A stretch of 64,000 nt of DNA. Origin: Pseudomonas oryzihabitans (GTDB lineage: Bacteria > Pseudomonadota > Gammaproteobacteria > Pseudomonadales > Pseudomonadaceae). Location of the stretch: assembly GCF_014522265.1 (NCBI RefSeq), contig NZ_CP017024.1, positions 4,412,501-4,476,500 on the forward strand. The letters run 5' to 3'. Positions 8,861-18,589 of the stretch are shown piece after piece. Below the pieces are notes generated by a model. The model made no database searches and was not told the DNA's origin. It was given only the letters and a program-made list of their open reading frames with translations. Both the position numbers and the translations under genes were made by a program. Position 1 is the stretch's first letter. Each line of letters begins with the position of its first letter.

Positions 8861-9748
8861 ATGCAATATCAGATAGGCCATGCCGATCTCAAGCTGATCC
8901 TCGCCCTGGTGCGCGGCCGGACCCTGGCCAGGGCTGCCGAGCAGTTGCAGGTGGACGTCTCCACGGTCTTTCGCGCTATCCGCAAGCTCGAAGCCAATCT
9001 GCAGGTCGCGCTGTTCGACAAGACCCGCCGCGGCTACACCCCGACCCAGAGCGCCAAGGCCCTCGCCGAACAGGCCGAGCGCGCCGAACAGGCGCTGGAG
9101 GCGGCACGCATCGCCCTCACCCAGGGCGAGAACGTCATCAGCGGCACGGTCCGCCTGACCTGCACCGATGCCGTGCTGCGCAGCCTGCTCCTGCCGGGGC
9201 TCGCCGAGCTCATGCCGCGCTATCCGGCGGTCGCCCTGGAAGTCGCCACCTCCAACACCTTCGCCAGCCTGAGCCGGCGGGATGCGGACATCGCCCTGCG
9301 CCTGTCCAACGCCCCGCCGGAACACCTGATCGGCCGCCGGCTCGGTCGCAGCTCCTACTTCGTCTGCGGTCACGAGCGCTATCGCGCCGGTTACGGCCAG
9401 TTGGCCACCGAACTGCCCTGGATCGCCCCGGACGACTCCCTGGCCGATCACGTCTCGGTCACCTGGTTGCGCCAGGCCTACCCCAGCCTCACCCCGCGCT
9501 ATCGCTGCAGCAGCATGTCCTCGGTCGGCAGCCTGGTCGGCGCCGGTCTCGGGGTGGCCGCCCTCCCCGACTTCATGATCAGCAGTCTGGACGGCGTCGA
9601 GCGCCTGGGTCCGGCGCTGCCCGGTTGCGACACCGATATCTGGCTGCTGACCCGCCCGGACAATCTGTCGCTGCGCTCGGTGCAGATCCTCTTCGATGAC
9701 CTGGCGAATCTGTTGAAAGCCCGGATAGCGGATGTTTGCCAGGCCTGA
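8861..9748 (+). CDS. LysR-type transcriptional regulator
   Basis: A 295-residue LysR protein: winged helix at about residues 8-65 (TLARAAEQLQVDVSTVFRAI) and a periplasmic-binding-like effector domain behind it. In most LysR proteins the recognition segment reads S.xS.xI; here DVSTVFRAIRKLE is an atypical variant. It is divergent from the gamma-glutamylated amine operon and probably controls it. GGAAG lies rather far (about 12 bases) before the ATG, so translation may be modest. Confidence 0.9.
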   Translation: MQYQIGHADLKLILALVRGRTLARAAEQLQVDVSTVFRAIRKLEANLQVALFDKTRRGYTPTQSAKALAEQAERAEQALEAARIALTQGENVISGTVRLTCTDAVLRSLLLPGLAELMPRYPAVALEVATSNTFASLSRRDADIALRLSNAPPEHLIGRRLGRSSYFVCGHERYRAGYGQLATELPWIAPDDSLADHVSVTWLRQAYPSLTPRYRCSSMSSVGSLVGAGLGVAALPDFMISSLDGVERLGPALPGCDTDIWLLTRPDNLSLRSVQILFDDLANLLKARIADVCQA

Positions 9749-10031
9749 CGCGAAGCGCTGGTTCGTTGATCGAAGAAGTCCTGCCCCTGAACCCTTCACC
9801 GTCTGGGTGCTATCAACGTCGAGCCTGGCTTGGGGTTTCGCCGAATCATTCACGATGGTTCCGCAGAAAGGGTGACTAGCACCCACCACCCTGTTCGCTG
9901 GCTATCCGCGGTGCTGCGTCAACCCCTGGAAGCAGCATTCTGACGCACGTCGTCGGCGACGAACCACCTCAACAAACCCGCTTGCCAGACGATATCGAGG
10001 GTCATGGTGGTCAGTTAACACGGAGACAAGG

Positions 10032-10244
10032 ATGAGCAACCGCCTCGCCATACCCGACAATCCCGACCGCGATTGCCTGTTGAACATTCACCGGTTGCTG
10101 ACGCGGAGAATCGATCAGCTCCGCGAAGTGGATATGGGCAGCCCGGAATTGCAGGACATCCTCTTTCAATTTGAAGCCCTGACGGCAGAAACCATCCAGC
10201 TGGTCGAGGAAGTCGCCGTAAGACTGGCGACCGAGCCGCATTAG
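10032..10244 (+). CDS. small hypothetical protein, 70 residues
   Basis: An acidic, helical-looking protein (MSNRLAIPDNPD start, then a long amphipathic stretch through LLTRRIDQLREVDMG and FQFEALTAETIQLVEEVA) without membrane segment or signal. GGAGACAAGG lies directly before the ATG. Nothing in it identifies a function. The 283 bases between the LysR gene and this start hold no other recognisable feature. It could be a small regulatory or partner protein. Confidence 0.6.
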   Translation: MSNRLAIPDNPDRDCLLNIHRLLTRRIDQLREVDMGSPELQDILFQFEALTAETIQLVEEVAVRLATEPH

Positions 10245-10337
10245 CGGGCAGCGGCCGCAGTGTTCCAGGGCGACGAACTGTCCGGCGCGATCCCGGACAA
10301 CCCGAGCGACGATAGCCGGCTCTGCCGCGCCCGAGTG

Positions 10338-11333
10338 TCAGCGGCCGCGGCAGACCCCGGTACTCCCCCGCACCACCAGTTCGAAGGGCAGCACCACCTC
10401 CCGGGTGGTGGGCGCCGCGCCGCTGAGGATCTCCAGCAGCAGGGCGACGGCACGCTGGCCGAAGGCCTCCGCCGGTTGGGCGATGGTGGTCAGCGGGGGA
10501 TCGCTGTAGGCGGCGAAGGCGATGTCGTCGAAGCCCGCCAGCGACAGGTCCTCGGGCACTCGCAGGCCCGCGCCGCGAAGGCTTTGCAGGGCGCCGATCG
10601 CCATCTCGTCGCTGCAGCAGAACAGCGCGGTGGGCCGCGCCGGTAGCGCCAGCAGCGTCCTGGTCGCGGCGGCGCCAGCGGCCAAGGTGAAATCGCCCGG
10701 ATGCAGCAGATCCGGGTCCAGCGGGATGCCGGCTTGGGTGAGCGCCTCCTGGTAACCGGCCAGGCGCTCCAGGGTCAGCGGGCTGTCTTCCGGACCCTTG
10801 ATCAGGGCGATGCGCCTGTGACCGAGCGCCAGCAGGTGGTCGGTCAGGCAGCGGGCGGCGGCGCGATTGTCCAGCCGCACCTTGGGCCAGGTGTGCTCGG
10901 CGAGCACCTCGCAGGCATTCACCACCGGCGGTGCGTCGGCATCACCGGCGAAGGGATCGAAGGCGCGCAACTGGATCACCCCATCCGCCTGCCGCGCATA
11001 GACCAGTTCGGCGTACTCGCGCTCGCGGGCCTCGTCCCCCGCGGTATCGCACAGCAGCACCCGGTACCCCGCCGCCTGGGCCGCCTGCTGGATGCCGGCG
11101 ATGACGCGGGCGAAGAAGCTGTTGGCGATCAGCGGCACCAGCACCACCAGATTGCCGGTACGTCGCGAACGGAACTGCACCGCCATCCCATTGGGCCGGT
11201 AGTTGGCCGCGGTCACGGCGGCCTGCACCCGTTCGCGGGTCGCTGGCGCCACCACCTCGGGATTCTTCAGGGTGCGCGACACGGTAGCGACCGATACCCC
11301 GGCCAGTTCGGCGACCCGGCGGATGTTGGACAT
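10338..11333 (-). CDS. LacI family transcriptional regulator
   Basis: A 331-residue LacI/GalR-type repressor. The helix-turn-helix IRRVAELAGVSVATVSRTL occupies residues 4-22, followed by the hinge region and a sugar-binding domain (GLRVPEDLSLAGFDDIAFA is the family's conserved C-terminal pattern). It is divergent from a Gfo/Idh/MocA - isomerase - MFS operon and a perfect palindrome lies between them, so it very likely represses that operon until a sugar-like inducer binds. Inducer unknown. Confidence 0.93.
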   Translation of the reverse strand: MSNIRRVAELAGVSVATVSRTLKNPEVVAPATRERVQAAVTAANYRPNGMAVQFRSRRTGNLVVLVPLIANSFFARVIAGIQQAAQAAGYRVLLCDTAGDEAREREYAELVYARQADGVIQLRAFDPFAGDADAPPVVNACEVLAEHTWPKVRLDNRAAARCLTDHLLALGHRRIALIKGPEDSPLTLERLAGYQEALTQAGIPLDPDLLHPGDFTLAAGAAATRTLLALPARPTALFCCSDEMAIGALQSLRGAGLRVPEDLSLAGFDDIAFAAYSDPPLTTIAQPAEAFGQRAVALLLEILSGAAPTTREVVLPFELVVRGSTGVCRGR

Positions 11334-11412
11334 GCGGCCTCGGTGAGCGTGGGAAAGGTTGTCACTGTGCGCAAAGCCCTGCGTACGGGCAAGCCGTACG
11401 TCCGCCGGGCGC

Positions 11413-11442
11413 TTGACTAACGACCGCCACGGGCTCCAAATA
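11413..11442 (+). promoter_or_regulatory. candidate promoter of the LacI-controlled operon
   Basis: TTGACT at 11413-11418 and CAAATA at 11437-11442 with 18 bases between. The operator palindrome at 11451-11464 follows directly, near the expected transcription start. Confidence 0.4.
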
Positions 11443-11450
11443 ACCGCAGA

Positions 11451-11464
11451 TGTAACCGGTTACA
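11451..11464. promoter_or_regulatory. perfect palindrome, LacI-family operator
   Basis: TGTAACCGGTTACA is a perfect 14-bp palindrome with the central CG typical of LacI/GalR operators. It lies 31 bases before the first gene of the operon and 117 bases from the start of the divergent LacI gene. Confidence 0.75.
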
Positions 11465-11495
11465 CTCAACACAACAATAAACCGAGGGTAAGAGG

Positions 11496-12661
11496 ATGCA
11501 GGCGGAAACCGGCGGCAAGGTCCGCTACGGCATGATCGGGGGCGGCCAGGGCGCCTTCATCGGCGCGGCCCACCGGTGCGCAGCCGCCCTGGATGGCGCG
11601 CTCGAACTGGTCTGCGGCACCTTCAGTCGTGATCCCGCCAACAACGGCGCGACTGGACGGGAACTCGGTCTGGCGCCCGCGCGGGTCCATGCCTCCTGGC
11701 AGACCCTGCTGGCCGATGAAGCCCGGCTACCCCCGAGCAGCGGGTCGAGTTGCTGGTGATCGTCACGCCCAACGACCTCCATGTGCCCATCGCCCAGGCA
11801 GCCCTGACCGCCGGCTTCCACGTCTTCTCGGAAAAACCCGCAGGCATCTCGCTGGCCGAGGTACAGCGCCTGGCGGACACGCTGGCCGCCCTGCCCCTGC
11901 GCTACGCCCTGGCCCACAGCTACCTCGGCTATCCGCTGGTATGGGAGGCCCGCGAGCGGGTCGCCCGCGGAGAGCTGGGCGCCCTGCGCAAGATCCATGT
12001 GGAATACCCCCAGGGCTGGCTCGCCCAGGACCTGGCCGCCACCGGCAATCGGCAGGCGGCCTGGCGCGACGATCCGGCCGCCTCCGGCCCGGGCGGTTGC
12101 CTGGGCGACATCGGCACCCATGCCTTCAGCCTCGCCGAATTCATCGGCGGCCAGCCCATCACCCGTCTCAGTGCCCAGCTGCGCAGCCACCTGCCCGGTC
12201 GGCGGCTGGACGACGATGTCATGGTGCTGTTCGAAACCGCCGCGGGCGCCAGCGGCAGCCTGTTGGCCAGTCAGGTCTGCATCGGCGAGGAAAATGGCCT
12301 GCGCATCCGCCTCTACGGTGAGCGCGGCAGCCTGGAATGGCGGCAGCAGGAACCCAACAGCCTGCTGCAGCGCAGCCTCGACCAACCGCCGCAGGACCTG
12401 CGCGCCGGCCTCGGTCTGCCCTGGCTGAGTGCCGGCACCCAGCAGCGCCTGCGCCTGCCCGCCGGGCACCCGGAGGGCTATCTCGAAGCCCTGGCCAATC
12501 TCTATCGCCAGCTGGCCGCGGCCATTCGCGATCCCGCCGATCCCGCGGCAGGCCTGCCTGGCATCCATACGGGCTGGCGCGGGCTGGCCTTTATCGAAAC
12601 CGCCCTGGCCAGCCATCGGCGCCAGAGCGCCTGGACCCCCTTACCGACCCCAGGAGCCTGA
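11496..12661 (+). pseudogene. Gfo/Idh/MocA family oxidoreductase, interrupted by one missing base
   Basis: The N-terminal part (11496 on) carries the NAD-binding start KVRYGMIGGGQGAFIG. The frame then changes at a C run (11730-11734); from there the other frame gives ELLVIVTPNDLHVPIA and the catalytic-region motif SEKPAG, continuing to the stop at 12661. Adding one C to the run restores a single protein of about 388 residues, normal for the family. It would oxidise or reduce a sugar or inositol-like ring with NAD(P). It is first in an operon with the isomerase gene 2 bases on. The break may be a sequencing error (see findings); if real, the enzyme is lost. Confidence 0.8.
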
Positions 12662-12663
12662 AC

Positions 12664-13734
12664 ATGGCCGCCAACGCTCGTCCCGGCCTCAAGGGCCCGG
12701 CGATCTTTCTCGCCCAGTTTCTCGATGACCAGCCGCCCTTCGACACCCTGCCCAACCTGGCGCGCTGGGCGGCGGACCTCGGCTACCGGGGCATCCAGCT
12801 GCCGACGCTGGGGCCCCAGTGCCCGAATCTGGAGCGCGCCGCCGCCAGCCAGGACTACTGCGACGAACTGCTCGGCCAGTGCGCCGCCGCCGGAGTGGCC
12901 ATCAGCGAACTCTCCACCCACCTGCAGGGACAACTGGTAGCCGTGCATCCAGCCTTCGGCGAGGCCTTCGACGCCTTTGCCCCGCCGGCACTGCGCGGCC
13001 GCCCGGAAGAGCGCCAGGCCTGGGCGGTCAAGCAGCTCAAGCTGGCCGCCAAGGCCAGCCGCCGCCTCGGTCTCAAGGCGGTGGCGAGCTTTTCCGGCGC
13101 CCTGCTCTGGCCCTATGTCTATCCCTGGCCGCAGCGTCCGGCGGGCCTGGTGGACGAAGGCTTCGCCGAGCTGGCCCGTCGCTGGCGCCCCATCCTCGAC
13201 GTCTACGGCGAAGAAGGCATCGACCTCTGCTTCGAATTGCACCCCGGCGAGGACCTCCACGATGGCGCCACCTTCGAGCGCTTCCTGGCGGCGGTCGACG
13301 ACCATCCCCGGGCGCGGATCCTCTATGACCCCAGCCATTTCGTCCTGCAGCAGCTGGACTACCTGGGCTTCATCGACCGCTATCACGCGCGCATCGGCAT
13401 GTTCCACGTCAAGGACGCGGAATTCCGTCCCGATGCGCGCAGCGGCGTCTATGGCGGCTACCAGGACTGGGCCGAGCGGCCGGGGCGCTTCCGTTCCCTG
13501 GGCGACGGCCAGGTCGATTTCGGCGCCATCTTCAGCAAGCTCACCCAGTACGGCTTCGACGGCTGGGCGGTGCTGGAATGGGAGTGCTGCCTCAAGGACG
13601 CGTCCCAGGGCGCGGCCGAAGGAGCGCCCTTCATCCAGCGGCACCTGATCCAGCCGGCTACCCGCGCCTTCGACGACTTCGCCGGCAGCGAGGCCGATCC
13701 GGCGCGCAATCGGCGAATGCTCGGCCTGGAGTAA
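12664..13734 (+). CDS. sugar phosphate isomerase/epimerase (TIM barrel)
   Basis: A 356-residue AP-endonuclease-2-type TIM barrel. The likely metal ligands are all present: Glu191 (CFELHPGED), Asp222 (YDPSHF), His248 (FHVKDAEF) and Glu305 (VLEWECC). The ATG at 12664 is 2 bases after the stop of the oxidoreductase gene and has AGGAG upstream. Pairs of this type with Gfo/Idh/MocA enzymes occur in inositol, keto-sugar and rare-glycoside pathways; which one applies here is not visible. The reaction is probably a keto-sugar epimerisation or isomerisation (inference). Confidence 0.87.
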   Translation: MAANARPGLKGPAIFLAQFLDDQPPFDTLPNLARWAADLGYRGIQLPTLGPQCPNLERAAASQDYCDELLGQCAAAGVAISELSTHLQGQLVAVHPAFGEAFDAFAPPALRGRPEERQAWAVKQLKLAAKASRRLGLKAVASFSGALLWPYVYPWPQRPAGLVDEGFAELARRWRPILDVYGEEGIDLCFELHPGEDLHDGATFERFLAAVDDHPRARILYDPSHFVLQQLDYLGFIDRYHARIGMFHVKDAEFRPDARSGVYGGYQDWAERPGRFRSLGDGQVDFGAIFSKLTQYGFDGWAVLEWECCLKDASQGAAEGAPFIQRHLIQPATRAFDDFAGSEADPARNRRMLGLE

Positions 13735-13781
13735 GGACCCCCTCGTTTTTTCGTCACATAACCCACAACAAGGAAACGACG

Positions 13782-15017
13782 ATGAACGCACTTTCGCTAC
13801 GCCTGAGCACCCTGATGTTCCTGCAGTTCTTTATCTGGGGCAGCTGGTTCGTCACCCTGGCGACCTTTCTCGGCAACACCCTGGGCGCCAATGGCGGCCA
13901 GATCGGCCAGGCCTTCGCCACCCAGTCCTGGGGCGCGATCCTGGCGCCCTTCGTGATCGGCCTGATCGCCGATCGCTACTTCAACGCCGAGCGCATCCTC
14001 GGCCTGCTGCACCTGGCCGGTGCGGTGCTGCTCTACCAACTTTATGCGGCGGCCGACTTCACCACCTTCTATCCGCTGGTGCTGGCGTACATGCTCTGCT
14101 ACATGCCGACCCTGGCGCTGGCCAATTCCGTGGCCTTCCGCCACCTGGCCGATCCGGCCCGGCAGTTCGCCAGGATCCGCGTCTGGGGCACCCTGGGCTG
14201 GATCGCCGCGGGCCTCGCGATCAGCTTCGTCTTCGCCTGGGACAGCCGCAGCGGCATCGCCGCCGGCGCCCTGCGCAACACCTTCCTGCTCGGCGCCGCG
14301 GCCTCCCTCCTCCTCGGCCTCTACAGCTTCAGCCTGCCGCGCACCGCGCCGCTGCCGGCCACCCGCGGCGGACTGGGCGCGATGCTCGGCCTGGACGCCC
14401 TGCGCCTGCTCAAGGACCGCAGCTTCGCGGTGTTCTTTGCCGCCTCGGTGCTGATCTGCATTCCGCTGGCCTTCTACTACCAGAACGCCAACCTCTTTCT
14501 CGCCGAGCTGGGGGTGGCCAACCCCACCGGCATGATGACCCTCGGCCAGGTGTCCGAGGTGGGCTTCATGCTGCTCCTGCCGCTGTTCATCCGCCGCTTC
14601 GGCCTCAAGCGCACCCTGCTGGTGGGGATGCTGGCCTGGGCGGTGCGCTATGGCTGCTTCGCCCTGGGTGCCCAGGGTGACGCCCTCGCCTATCTGCTGC
14701 TCGGCATCGCCCTGCATGGGGTCTGCTACGACTTTTTCTTCGTGTCCGGGCAGATCTATACCGACGCCAAGGCCGGCGAAGCGAACAAGAGTGCGGCCCA
14801 GGGCCTGATCACCCTGGCCACCTATGGCGTGGGCATGCTGGTCGGCTTCCGGGTGGCCGGGATGGTCTCGGATCACTATGCCAGCGCCGCCGGCCACGAC
14901 TGGCAGGGCATCTGGCTGTTCCCGGCGGTGTTCTCCCTGGGCGTGCTGCTGGCCTTTCTGGTCAGCTTCCGCGACGCCCGCCCGGCGCGTGCCGGCGCGG
15001 CTGCGCCCGTGCGCTAG
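13782..15017 (+). CDS. MFS transporter, nucleoside:H+ symporter (NupG)-like
   Basis: A 411-residue, 12-helix transporter. Its start (RLSTLMFLQFFIWGSWFVTL) and the segment AQSWGAILAPFVIG-like region match the NupG/XapB branch of the MFS, members of which also import glycosides. AAGGAA lies 8 bases upstream. It closes the LacI-controlled operon and probably brings in its substrate. Its stop codon overlaps by 4 bases with the convergent LysR gene. Confidence 0.85.
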   Translation: MNALSLRLSTLMFLQFFIWGSWFVTLATFLGNTLGANGGQIGQAFATQSWGAILAPFVIGLIADRYFNAERILGLLHLAGAVLLYQLYAAADFTTFYPLVLAYMLCYMPTLALANSVAFRHLADPARQFARIRVWGTLGWIAAGLAISFVFAWDSRSGIAAGALRNTFLLGAAASLLLGLYSFSLPRTAPLPATRGGLGAMLGLDALRLLKDRSFAVFFAASVLICIPLAFYYQNANLFLAELGVANPTGMMTLGQVSEVGFMLLLPLFIRRFGLKRTLLVGMLAWAVRYGCFALGAQGDALAYLLLGIALHGVCYDFFFVSGQIYTDAKAGEANKSAAQGLITLATYGVGMLVGFRVAGMVSDHYASAAGHDWQGIWLFPAVFSLGVLLAFLVSFRDARPARAGAAAPVR

Positions 15018-15922
15018 GATGCCTCCTCGGCCTCCGGATCGTGGATGAAGTAGCGGCGCGCCTGATGCAGAAAGAGCGGCAAGGCGGGATTGCTGTTGTC
15101 TTCTCGCCAGGCCATCCAGACCTCCGCGTGGAGTTCGGCGTCCGTCAGCGGACGGAAGCAGACCTGATCGACGTGCAGATGCGCCGCCGATGCCGGCAAC
15201 AACGCGACGCCAACCCCGGCGCGGACCAGGCCCAGGATGGAATGGGTCTGGCCCAAGTGCTGAACGAAGCGTGGCCGGACACCGGTACTGGCGAAGAGGC
15301 CGGCAATGCTGTCGTAGAAATAGCGACCTTCGCCGGGCGAATACATGACGAAGGGCTGGTGTTCCAGCGCCCGCACCGACACCGCCCGCTGTGCCGCCAG
15401 CGGATGGCCAAGGGGCAAGGCGAGCAGCAGCGGCTCCCGCCAGACCCGCTCTCCCCGCAGCGGTCCGCGCGGCGCCAGCTGGCGTAGAAAACCCACGTCG
15501 ATCATCTGCGCGGCCAGCGTCTCGGTCTGGTCGGTGGTGACCTGTTCCTGCAGCACGAGATCCACTTCCGGCAGGGCGCCCTGGAGGTGCCGCACGAGTT
15601 CGGGGATCAGGCGATAACCCGCGACGGCGGTGAAGCCCAGGCTGAGCCGGCCGCTGCTGCCCCGTGCCAGACTGCGGGCGGTCTCTCCCGCCCGCTCGGC
15701 GAACAGCAGGACGTGCCGGGCGTCGCGCAGGAAGCCGACGCCCGCCGCGGTGAGGCGTACCTGGCGGTTGGAGCGCTCCAGCAACTGGACACCGAGATCA
15801 CGTTCCAGCAGCTGGATCTGCCGGCTCAACGGCGGCTGGGTCATGAACAGCCGCCGGGCGGCACGGCCGAAGTGCAACTCCTCGGCGACGGCGACGAAGC
15901 AGCGCAACTGATGTAATTCCAC
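15014..15922 (-). CDS. LysR-type transcriptional regulator
   Basis: A 302-residue LysR protein with a textbook helix-turn-helix (HFGRAARRLFMTQPPLSRQI, about residues 17-36) and effector-binding domain. The short-N-terminus MELHQLRCFVAVAEELHFGR form is typical of aromatic- or hydroxyacid-catabolism LysR proteins. It is divergent from the D-2-hydroxyacid dehydrogenase gene, which is its likely target together with the MFS gene after it. Its 3' end overlaps the end of the convergent MFS gene. Confidence 0.92.
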   Translation of the reverse strand: MELHQLRCFVAVAEELHFGRAARRLFMTQPPLSRQIQLLERDLGVQLLERSNRQVRLTAAGVGFLRDARHVLLFAERAGETARSLARGSSGRLSLGFTAVAGYRLIPELVRHLQGALPEVDLVLQEQVTTDQTETLAAQMIDVGFLRQLAPRGPLRGERVWREPLLLALPLGHPLAAQRAVSVRALEHQPFVMYSPGEGRYFYDSIAGLFASTGVRPRFVQHLGQTHSILGLVRAGVGVALLPASAAHLHVDQVCFRPLTDAELHAEVWMAWREDNSNPALPLFLHQARRYFIHDPEAEEAS

Positions 15923-16023
15923 GATTCAATCCGCGCATCAATCCATCCAGCATCTATGTTAGACGTATATCGATGCAGTTCCTATGCTCGGCGGCAACAT
16001 CCGGCAAAGGATCAGACTCCACC

Positions 16024-16947
16024 ATGACTGCATTGCTGCTTACCCAGGCCGTACCCGCCCCCATCGATGCGAGACTCCGGGCAGCCTACGAGATTCACCG
16101 ACTCGATCTCGCCGAAGATCCCGAGGCGCTGCTGGACGAGGTCGCCCCGCGTATTCGCGGGGTCGTGACCGGCGGCGCCAGGGGCTGCGCCAGGACGCTG
16201 ATGGATCGCCTGCCCAGGCTGGAGATCGTGGCCGTCGCCGGCGTGGGGACCGACGCCGTCGATCTGGACGAAGCCGCGCGACGTGGCATCCGGGTCACCA
16301 CGACACCCGGGGTCCTCACCGACGATGTCGCCGACATGGCGCTGGGGCTGCTGCTGATGACCCTGCGCGACCTCGGCCTGGGAGAGCGGCTGGTCCGGGC
16401 GGGCCAGTGGGGCCAGACGGCACAGGCGCTGGCGCGCAAGGTGACGGGCATCCGCCTGGGCATCATCGGTCTGGGGCAGGTGGGCAGGGCGATCGCCCGA
16501 CGCGCCACGGCCTTCGACATGCGGATCGCCTATGCCGATCCCCAGGCGCAGCTCCAGCTCCCCTATCGCCACGAGCCGGATCTGGTCGCCCTGGCGCGGG
16601 ACAGCGATGCGCTGATCCTCGCCGCCTCGGCCGATCAGGAACGGGTGCTGATCACCGCGGAGGTGCTGGAGGCGCTGGGACCCCAGGGCTATTTCATCAA
16701 CGTCGCCCGCGGCAAGCTGGTGGATGAACCGGCCCTGGTACGGGCGCTGCAGGAACGCCGCATCGCCGGCGCCGGCCTGGACGTCTTCACCGACGAGCCC
16801 CACGTCCCGCCGGCCCTGCTGGATCTCGATAACGTCGTGCTGCAACCACACCGCGCCAGCGCGACCGAGCAGACCCGCCTGGCCATGGGCGAGATCGTCC
16901 TGCGCCACCTCGCCGAGTGCTTCGCCAGCGAAGCCGCCGTCGGCTAG
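16024..16947 (+). CDS. D-isomer-specific 2-hydroxyacid dehydrogenase
   Basis: A 307-residue NAD(P)-dependent dehydrogenase with the dinucleotide motif GLGQVG (149-154) and the catalytic Arg229 (NVARGKLVDE), Glu258 (FTDEP) and His276 (LQPHRAS). Family members reduce glyoxylate, hydroxypyruvate or 2-ketogluconate. The ATG at 16024 gives the usual N-terminus; AAAGGA lies about 12 bases before it. The next gene is a glucarate-type MFS importer 48 bases on, so a sugar acid is the likely substrate class (inference). Confidence 0.88.
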   Translation: MTALLLTQAVPAPIDARLRAAYEIHRLDLAEDPEALLDEVAPRIRGVVTGGARGCARTLMDRLPRLEIVAVAGVGTDAVDLDEAARRGIRVTTTPGVLTDDVADMALGLLLMTLRDLGLGERLVRAGQWGQTAQALARKVTGIRLGIIGLGQVGRAIARRATAFDMRIAYADPQAQLQLPYRHEPDLVALARDSDALILAASADQERVLITAEVLEALGPQGYFINVARGKLVDEPALVRALQERRIAGAGLDVFTDEPHVPPALLDLDNVVLQPHRASATEQTRLAMGEIVLRHLAECFASEAAVG

Positions 16948-16995
16948 GCAGCCGCTTGTCGCCCTGCACAATAACAACACGGAGGCGCCCCAGAC

Positions 16996-18363
16996 ATGCA
17001 CAGCAAGCCCCTCACCTCGACGCTCGCCACTACCGCTACCAACGCCCTCGGACGCCATCGGTACGCGGTGCTGGCGCTGATCTTCCTGGTCACCGTCATC
17101 AACTATGCCGACCGGGCGACCCTTTCCATCGCTGGTACCGGGGTGATCGCCGAGCTGGGCATCGACCCCATGGCCCTGGGCCTGATCTTCTCGGCCTTCG
17201 CCTGGGCCTATGCCCTCGGCCAGATCCCCGGCGGCTGGTTGCTGGATCGCTTCGGCGCGCGGCGGGTCTATGGCTGCAGCCTGCTGCTGTGGTCGGTGTT
17301 CACCCTGCTCCAGGGCACGGTAGGCGGCCTGGGTTTCGTCGGCGCCTCGGCGGCGGTCGCGCTGTTCTGCCTGAGGTTCATGCTCGGCCTGGTGGAGTCA
17401 CCCGCCTTCCCGGCCAACAACCGCATCGTGTCCTGCTGGTTTCCTACCCGTGAGCGCGGCACGGCCTCGGCCCTGTTCAACTCGGCCCAGTACATGGCGG
17501 TGGTGGTGTTCACCCCGCTGATGGCCTGGCTGACCCACGCCCTCGGCTGGGAGCACGTCTTTCTCTGGATGGGCGCCCTGGGCCTGCTGCTGACCCTGGT
17601 GTGGTTCGCCTATTACCGCGAGCCGCTGAGCGATCCCCGCCTGACCGCCGCGGAACTGGCGACCATGCGCGACGGGGGCGCCCTGGTCGATCTGGAGCAG
17701 CAGCGCATCAGCCAGCGGGAAAGACCCAAGGGGCGGCAGATCATGCAACTGTTCACCCAGCGGACGCTGTGGGGCATCTACCTGGGTCAGTACTGCATCA
17801 CCGCCCTCACCTACTTCTTCATCACCTGGTTTCCCATCTATCTGATCAAGGGCCGCGGCATGACCATCATGGAGGCCGGCTGGGTCGCGGCGCTGCCGGC
17901 CATCTGCGGCTTCAGCGGCGGCGTGCTAGGCGGGATGCTGTCCGACTACCTGATACGCCGCGGGACCCATCCGTCGCTGGCCCGCAAGATCCCCTTCGTG
18001 ACCGGCATGGCACTCTCCACCACCCTGGTGCTCTGCAACTTCGCCGAGACCAATGCCACGGTCATCGCGCTGATGGCGCTGGCCTTCTTTGGCAAGGGCC
18101 TGGCCGCCGTCGGCTGGGCGGTGCTGTCCGACACGGCGCCGAAGAGCATGGTGGGTCTGAGCGGTGGCGTCTTCAACGGCCTGGGCAATCTGGCGGGTAT
18201 CGTCACCCCGGTGGTGATCGGGCTGGTGCTCGCCCGCACCGGCTCCTTCGACCTGGCGCTCTGGTTCGTTGCTGCCCATGGCGTGCTGGGGATCTTCGCC
18301 TACACCGTGCTCGCCCGCCGCTTCGAGCGCCTCGAACTCAAGCCCGACGCGGCTCCTGCCTGA
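16996..18363 (+). CDS. MFS transporter, anion:cation symporter family (GudP-like)
   Basis: A 455-residue, 12-helix transporter. VTVINYADRATLSIAG in the first segment is the ACS-family signature (INYxDR), shared by glucarate/galactarate and hexuronate importers, and GQIPGGWLLDRFGARRVYG is the matching loop 2-3 motif. GGAGG lies 10 bases before the ATG. With the dehydrogenase before it and the LysR gene it forms a small sugar-acid uptake and reduction unit; a terminator follows about 100 bases later. Confidence 0.88.
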   Translation: MHSKPLTSTLATTATNALGRHRYAVLALIFLVTVINYADRATLSIAGTGVIAELGIDPMALGLIFSAFAWAYALGQIPGGWLLDRFGARRVYGCSLLLWSVFTLLQGTVGGLGFVGASAAVALFCLRFMLGLVESPAFPANNRIVSCWFPTRERGTASALFNSAQYMAVVVFTPLMAWLTHALGWEHVFLWMGALGLLLTLVWFAYYREPLSDPRLTAAELATMRDGGALVDLEQQRISQRERPKGRQIMQLFTQRTLWGIYLGQYCITALTYFFITWFPIYLIKGRGMTIMEAGWVAALPAICGFSGGVLGGMLSDYLIRRGTHPSLARKIPFVTGMALSTTLVLCNFAETNATVIALMALAFFGKGLAAVGWAVLSDTAPKSMVGLSGGVFNGLGNLAGIVTPVVIGLVLARTGSFDLALWFVAAHGVLGIFAYTVLARRFERLELKPDAAPA

Positions 18364-18461
18364 ACAAGGCGGCAGTGCCGTCCGCTGGTCGCCTCGCCCA
18401 GAGCGGCAGGCGACGAGTCCGGCGATCCCGCCGACGCCTCTGACCACGGCACTCGATCAAG

Positions 18462-18490
18462 ACGGCCACAGCCTTGCCTGTGGCCGTTTT
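18462..18490 (+). terminator. rho-independent terminator
   Basis: A perfect 10-bp stem ACGGCCACAG / CTGTGGCCGT with a 6-base loop (18472-18477), followed by TTT then CATTTT. It lies 98 bases after the stop of the GudP-like gene and ends that unit. Confidence 0.85.
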
Positions 18491-18589
18491 CATTTTCCCC
18501 GCTCGTACACCTCGCCGCTGTTGCGAAAGCCTCGCCTGAGTGAGGACCGCCCCCGCGGGGCCTGCGAGCAGCGTGCGAATCCGGCCCCG

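Noticed and set aside
12502-13791. A 429-codon minus-strand frame over the TIM-barrel isomerase gene
   Set aside because: The plus-strand gene has all metal ligands; the minus frame has no recognisable feature.
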